This document shows positions 6,451 to 9,552 of a DNA stretch of 9,552 bases, one piece after another. Every line of letters begins with the position of its first letter. Position 1 is the first letter of the stretch. The notes under the pieces were generated by a model. It saw nothing but the letters and a program-made list of their open reading frames with translations, did not search any database and was not told the DNA's origin. A program made the translations under genes and the position numbers. This stretch comes from Oligoflexia bacterium (GTDB lineage Bacteria; Bdellovibrionota; UBA1018): NCBI GenBank assembly GCA_025352185.1, contig JANXTV010000485.1, forward strand, positions 1 through 9,552, read 5' to 3'.

Positions 6451-7232
6451 GTGACCGTCGTAAACTCACGGCAGTCCTGATCGTCTTAAACGAAGAAGCG
6501 GTACTCGCGAGGTGTCTAAAGTCGATCGCGTGGTGCGACGAAATAGTGGTCGTCGATGGCGGCAGCCACGACCGGACGCGGGCCATCGTATTCAACGCCG
6601 ATGCCCCGTGGGCGGGCCACGTTAAATGGTTTGATCGCCCCTGGGATGGATTTAAGAACCAGCGGAACTATGCCCTCGATCAGGCTACTCACGAATGGGT
6701 CCTCTGTCTGGACGCCGACGAGGAATGCACCGAAGAACTCCGAAACCGGATAGCGAATTTACTCCTCGAAGCCGATCCGCATCCCTACTGGAAGATTCGG
6801 AGACAAGAATATTTTCTGGGAAAACCGATCCACTACGGGGTCTGGAATCCGAGCTATCAGGACCGGCTCTTTAAAAAGACCGGGGTACGCTTCGTAAATG
6901 AAATTCACGAATACGCAAAATTTCCCGGCGAAGCGCAGCGAATTCACGAACCTCTGCTTCACGATCCGGAATTCTATCCCGAGAAGTTTCTAGCGAAGAT
7001 GAATAAATACACTTCGATTGAAGCAAGGAACCGGGTTTCCGACGGAAAACGAACGAACTGGTTCCATATTATTTTCGCAGGACCGGCGATGTTCTTTAAA
7101 AATTACTTCTATTATAAATCTTACCGCGACGGAATTCACGGGGTCGCCATATCCGTCCTCGAAGGCGTTTCGAGATCCGTACGTCACGTAAAAATGTGGC
7201 AGTACCAAACGGAAAAGGACCGGCGGGGATAA
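6447..7232 (+). CDS. Glycosyltransferase family 2, WaaE/KdtX-like LPS core enzyme
   Basis: At 261 residues it has a single GT-A fold domain. Seen: LIVLNEE (11-17), VVVDGGSHDRT (34-44), KNQRNYAL (70-77), the DADEE metal/nucleotide motif (89-93), FVNEIHE (149-155) and the C-terminal YRDGIHG (226-232) near an amphipathic, membrane-leaning segment. This combination is typical of the WaaE/KdtX group, which in enterobacteria adds beta-1,4-glucose to the first heptose of the LPS core. The precise sugar here is inference. It overlaps the GT9 gene by 4 nt (ATGA) with no Shine-Dalgarno of its own, so translation is probably coupled. This supports consecutive action on a heptose-containing core. Confidence 0.92.
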   Translation: MSDRRKLTAVLIVLNEEAVLARCLKSIAWCDEIVVVDGGSHDRTRAIVFNADAPWAGHVKWFDRPWDGFKNQRNYALDQATHEWVLCLDADEECTEELRNRIANLLLEADPHPYWKIRRQEYFLGKPIHYGVWNPSYQDRLFKKTGVRFVNEIHEYAKFPGEAQRIHEPLLHDPEFYPEKFLAKMNKYTSIEARNRVSDGKRTNWFHIIFAGPAMFFKNYFYYKSYRDGIHGVAISVLEGVSRSVRHVKMWQYQTEKDRRG

Positions 7233-7234
7233 CG

Positions 7235-8155
7235 ATGAAGGTGTCTGGTTTCACCCTCGTACGCCACGGGACGAAATTCGACTATCCTTATGTCGAGTCT
7301 CTGCGTTCGCTGCTTCCCCTCGTCGACGAACTCGTCATTAACGTCGGAATCGGTGAAGACGCCACGCTCGAAACATTAAAAAGATTTGCCGAGACCGAAG
7401 GGAAGGGCAAGGTCGTCCTATTCGAAAGTCACTGGCCGCTCGACGATCCCGAGAAGCGAAAGGGCGGGCAAATCCTCGCCGAACAAACGAACCTGGCGCT
7501 CGACCGGTGCACTGGGGACTGGTGCGTCTACCTCCAGGCGGACGAAATCCTACACGAAGAAGATCGTCCAGAAATTCGCCGACAAATGGAACGCCTCGAA
7601 AACCGCCCAGAAATCGACGGGCTCCTTTTCCACTACATTCATTTCTACGGTTCATTCGATGTCATCCGTCTCGGGCGCGGCGCTTATCGCCGGGAAGTAC
7701 GAATCATTCGACGCGCCTCCGGTGCGCGGAGTATCGGAGACGCCCAGAGTTTTCGCCTTCCGAGCGGAGAGAAACCGAAGGTCGAATTAATCGACGCTCG
7801 AATTTATCATTACGGATGGGTTCGCCCCCCCGAAGTGATGAAAGAAAAAACTTTCTTCATGGATACGCTCTACCACGGCACCCAGCCGAAGGATGGGTCG
7901 ACCGACGCGTCCCTTCCGGCCACCGGAGATAACTACCGCTATAAACGGATCTGGGGACTTTTTCGATTTCGCGGGAATCACCCCCAGGTGATGGGAGAAC
8001 GAATCGCTCAAAAAAAATGGAACTGGGACCTTGCCCATTCGCCTTTCGAATGGTCATGGAAAGACGGAAAAAAAGTGCTGCTCGATCTTTTCGAGCGCGC
8101 GACCGGCGTGCGACTTTTTGAATACCGAAGTTACCGTATTCGGAGGGGGCCGTGA
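7235..8155 (+). CDS. Glycosyltransferase, GT2-like
   Basis: The ATG at 7235 is chosen over the one at 7196. It follows a GGCGGGG Shine-Dalgarno-like run, sits 2 nt after the preceding stop, and starts at the conserved MKVSGFTLVR. The earlier ATG would give 13 unrelated residues and a 37-nt overlap. The 306-residue product has the layout of a GT2-type family common in surface-polysaccharide clusters: SGFTLVRHG (4-12), DYPYVESLRSLLPLVDEL (16-33), a QADEILHE metal-site motif (101-108), HFYGSFD (136-142), YRREVRIIR (151-159) and IYHYGWVRPPEVM (190-202). The canonical DGGS is replaced by VGIGEDATLE (37-46). Donor and acceptor are unknown. The last codons overlap the next gene's start by 4 nt (GTGA). 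Confidence 0.9.
   Translation: MKVSGFTLVRHGTKFDYPYVESLRSLLPLVDELVINVGIGEDATLETLKRFAETEGKGKVVLFESHWPLDDPEKRKGGQILAEQTNLALDRCTGDWCVYLQADEILHEEDRPEIRRQMERLENRPEIDGLLFHYIHFYGSFDVIRLGRGAYRREVRIIRRASGARSIGDAQSFRLPSGEKPKVELIDARIYHYGWVRPPEVMKEKTFFMDTLYHGTQPKDGSTDASLPATGDNYRYKRIWGLFRFRGNHPQVMGERIAQKKWNWDLAHSPFEWSWKDGKKVLLDLFERATGVRLFEYRSYRIRRGP
8142..8149 (+). promoter_or_regulatory. Ribosome binding site deciding a GTG start
   Basis: GGAGGGGG lies a few nt before GTG 8152 and supports this GTG, which overlaps the preceding stop codon, as the true start of the last glycosyltransferase. Confidence 0.65.
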
Positions 8156-8976
8156 CGAATCCTACTCCGGAGGTTTCGCTCGTCGCGACGACCTATAACC
8201 AGCCGATCGATCTCGACCTCTACCTACGCACCGTAGCCGGACAGAGCTTTTCCGACTTCGAAGTGATAATCGCCGACGATGGAAGCGGCCCCGAAACGAA
8301 AGCCGTGATCGATCGTCATCGTAAAATTCTCGGGGAAAAACTCGTCCACGTTTGGCACGAAGATCTCGGATACCGGAAGACGAAGATTCTAAACCTCGCG
8401 CTCCGACGGGTTCGCTCCGAGCTCATTGTCTTTACCGACTCCGATCTCATTCTTCATCCCGAATTTCTCGCTGATCACTACCGGATGCGAAAGCCCCGCG
8501 GGCTTTTTATGGGCCGCCGGGTGGATCTCGCCGCCTCCATCTCGGAATGGGTCAGACGGACTCCCGAACGGCTCTTTTCACCCTATTTTTACGGAAAACT
8601 CTGCTTAAATGGCTGGCTCTTCCACGAAACTCCCAACGTAAACCGCGGAATACGCGTGGCTCCGGAGCCGATCGCCCGGCTTCTCGGAATGGACCGGGTG
8701 CCCGATTTACTCGGATCGAACTTTTCAATCGAACGGAAACTCCTCACCGAACTGAACGGTTTTAACGAAGCCCTCGAACATTACTGGGGCGAAGATGGTG
8801 ATCTCTTCGTACGCGCGCGAAATGCCGGCGCGACGATCACGGGTCGAAAGAGTTACGCCGTTCAGTTTCATCTCTGGCACGCATTCCGTAAACCGAAGCC
8901 AGACGCCGAAGCGTGGTACCAGAGTTTACTCCGAGACCGGACGTACGTGCGCTGTGAACGCGGGCTTTCTGATTAA
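8152..8976 (+). CDS. Glycosyltransferase family 2 with galactosyltransferase-like C-terminal module
   Basis: At 274 residues, it starts with GTG. The N-terminal GT-A domain shows VSLVATTYNQP (8-18), VIIADDGS (38-45), GYRKTKILNLAL (73-84) and FTDSDLILHPEFL (94-106, the DxD motif). The C-terminal part, LLGSNFSIERKL (187-198) through LNGFNEALEHYWGEDGDLF (201-219) to RARNAG, matches the Glyco_transf_7C pattern in which Glu214-Asp215 act near the acceptor. HLWHAF (240-245) is typical of the chondroitin-synthase-like GT2 group. Substrates cannot be assigned. It is the last gene of the four-gene glycosyltransferase run and ends 40 nt before the convergent ugd stop. Confidence 0.92.
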   Translation: MTNPTPEVSLVATTYNQPIDLDLYLRTVAGQSFSDFEVIIADDGSGPETKAVIDRHRKILGEKLVHVWHEDLGYRKTKILNLALRRVRSELIVFTDSDLILHPEFLADHYRMRKPRGLFMGRRVDLAASISEWVRRTPERLFSPYFYGKLCLNGWLFHETPNVNRGIRVAPEPIARLLGMDRVPDLLGSNFSIERKLLTELNGFNEALEHYWGEDGDLFVRARNAGATITGRKSYAVQFHLWHAFRKPKPDAEAWYQSLLRDRTYVRCERGLSD

Positions 8977-9016
8977 TCGATGCATATGACCACGCGGAAG
9001 TGTCGCGCGGGCGCGG

Positions 9017-9552
9017 CTAAGTCGCATTCGGTACGCGGTATTTTCCCCGTCCAATTCCGAAATAATCGAAGCCCATTTCGACGAGCTTTTTAGCATCGAA
9101 GAGATTCCGACCGTCGAAAATAACGGGTTTCCGCATCCCGAGTTTAATCCGCGTCCAATCCGGATGACGAAACTCGTTCCATTCAGTTGCGAGCACCAGG
9201 GCGTCGGTGCCATCGACCGCTTCGTAGGCGCTCTTCGCGTACTCGAATGAGCCTTTCGGAAAGTCGACCAGTTCTTCTTTTGCCCGCTCCATCGCGACCG
9301 GATCAAATGCCCGTACGGTAGCGCCCGCGTGGATTAGGGCTCGAATCATTTCAACGGCCGGTGCTTCCCGGAGATCGTCGGTATTCGGCTTAAAAGCTAA
9401 ACCCCAGAAACCAAAAGTTTTTCCCCGCAGGTTTTCCCCGAAATAACGGTGAATCGCCGCGACGAGGTGGAGCTTCTGTTTATTGTTCGCCGAGTCGACT
9501 GAGGCGACGATTTCGAGCGGAGTTCCGTAACGTTTACCCGTCGAAACGAGAG
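9017..9552 (-). CDS. ugd: UDP-glucose 6-dehydrogenase, C-terminal part (gene continues past window edge)
   Basis: The frame stays open to the window end; the ATG at 9349 is internal. About 177 C-terminal residues are seen. They start at LVSTGKRYGTPLEIV and include ANNKQK (the NxxQK dimer/hinge motif), FWGLAFKPNTDDLREAPAVE (the UDP-binding domain signature) and KPVIFDGRNLFD with the substrate arginine. They end in GFDYFGIGRGKYRVPNAT. The NAD-binding domain and catalytic cysteine lie outside the window. The enzyme oxidises UDP-glucose to UDP-glucuronate with two NAD+. It is convergent with the glycosyltransferase run, so it has its own promoter off-window, and its product could supply a uronic acid for the same surface glycan (inference). 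Confidence 0.95.
   Translation of the reverse strand, partial: LVSTGKRYGTPLEIVASVDSANNKQKLHLVAAIHRYFGENLRGKTFGFWGLAFKPNTDDLREAPAVEMIRALIHAGATVRAFDPVAMERAKEELVDFPKGSFEYAKSAYEAVDGTDALVLATEWNEFRHPDWTRIKLGMRKPVIFDGRNLFDAKKLVEMGFDYFGIGRGKYRVPNAT

Noticed and set aside
8977..9016. GC-rich CGCG...CGCG repeats between the convergent genes as a bidirectional terminator
   Set aside because: The possible stem is only 4 bp and has no T-tract on either strand.

Overview
The window is a protein-coding stretch of a Gram-negative chromosome, GC-rich by eye (roughly mid-50s %), with tightly packed genes. The best guess at lineage is a Bdellovibrio-like or related deltaproteobacterial-type bacterium. That guess rests on gene style only: an S26 peptidase next to pyrB-pyrC-carA, a tiny Lys/Ala-rich exported protein, and lipopolysaccharide (LPS) core-type glycosyltransferases. 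No rRNA or marker gene fixes the taxon.

Region 1 (1-4805, + strand) reads as one co-directional operon. It holds the C-terminal part of a signal peptidase I-family protein, pyrB, pyrC, carA and an uncharacterised 226-residue protein. Gaps are 10, 1 and 8 nt, and the last junction is a 4-nt overlap. PyrB, PyrC and CarA cover the early steps of pyrimidine synthesis: CarA supplies ammonia for carbamoyl phosphate, PyrB makes carbamoyl-aspartate and PyrC cyclises it. carB is not in the window; the 226-residue gene sits immediately after carA instead. The signal-peptidase-like protein has alanine where the catalytic serine should be, plus a degenerate C-terminal motif, so it may be a pseudoenzyme.

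Region 2 (4806-5281) is a 214-nt leader with small hairpins, then a 65-residue exported Lys/Ala/Pro-rich protein with a strong Shine-Dalgarno and GCT-rich alanine codons. A hairpin and a rho-independent terminator follow.

Region 3 (5314-8976, + strand) holds four glycosyltransferases: one GT9 heptosyltransferase-type enzyme and three GT2 enzymes, one of them WaaE/KdtX-like. They are coupled by 4-nt overlaps or a 2-nt gap and most likely build an LPS core or other surface glycan. The first gene begins only about 33 nt after the terminator T-run, so there is little room for an independent promoter.

Region 4 (9017-9552, - strand) is the C-terminal third or more of UDP-glucose 6-dehydrogenase, convergent with the glycosyltransferases. 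It makes UDP-glucuronate, a plausible sugar donor for the same glycan. No mobile elements, CRISPR arrays, tRNAs or rRNAs were seen.
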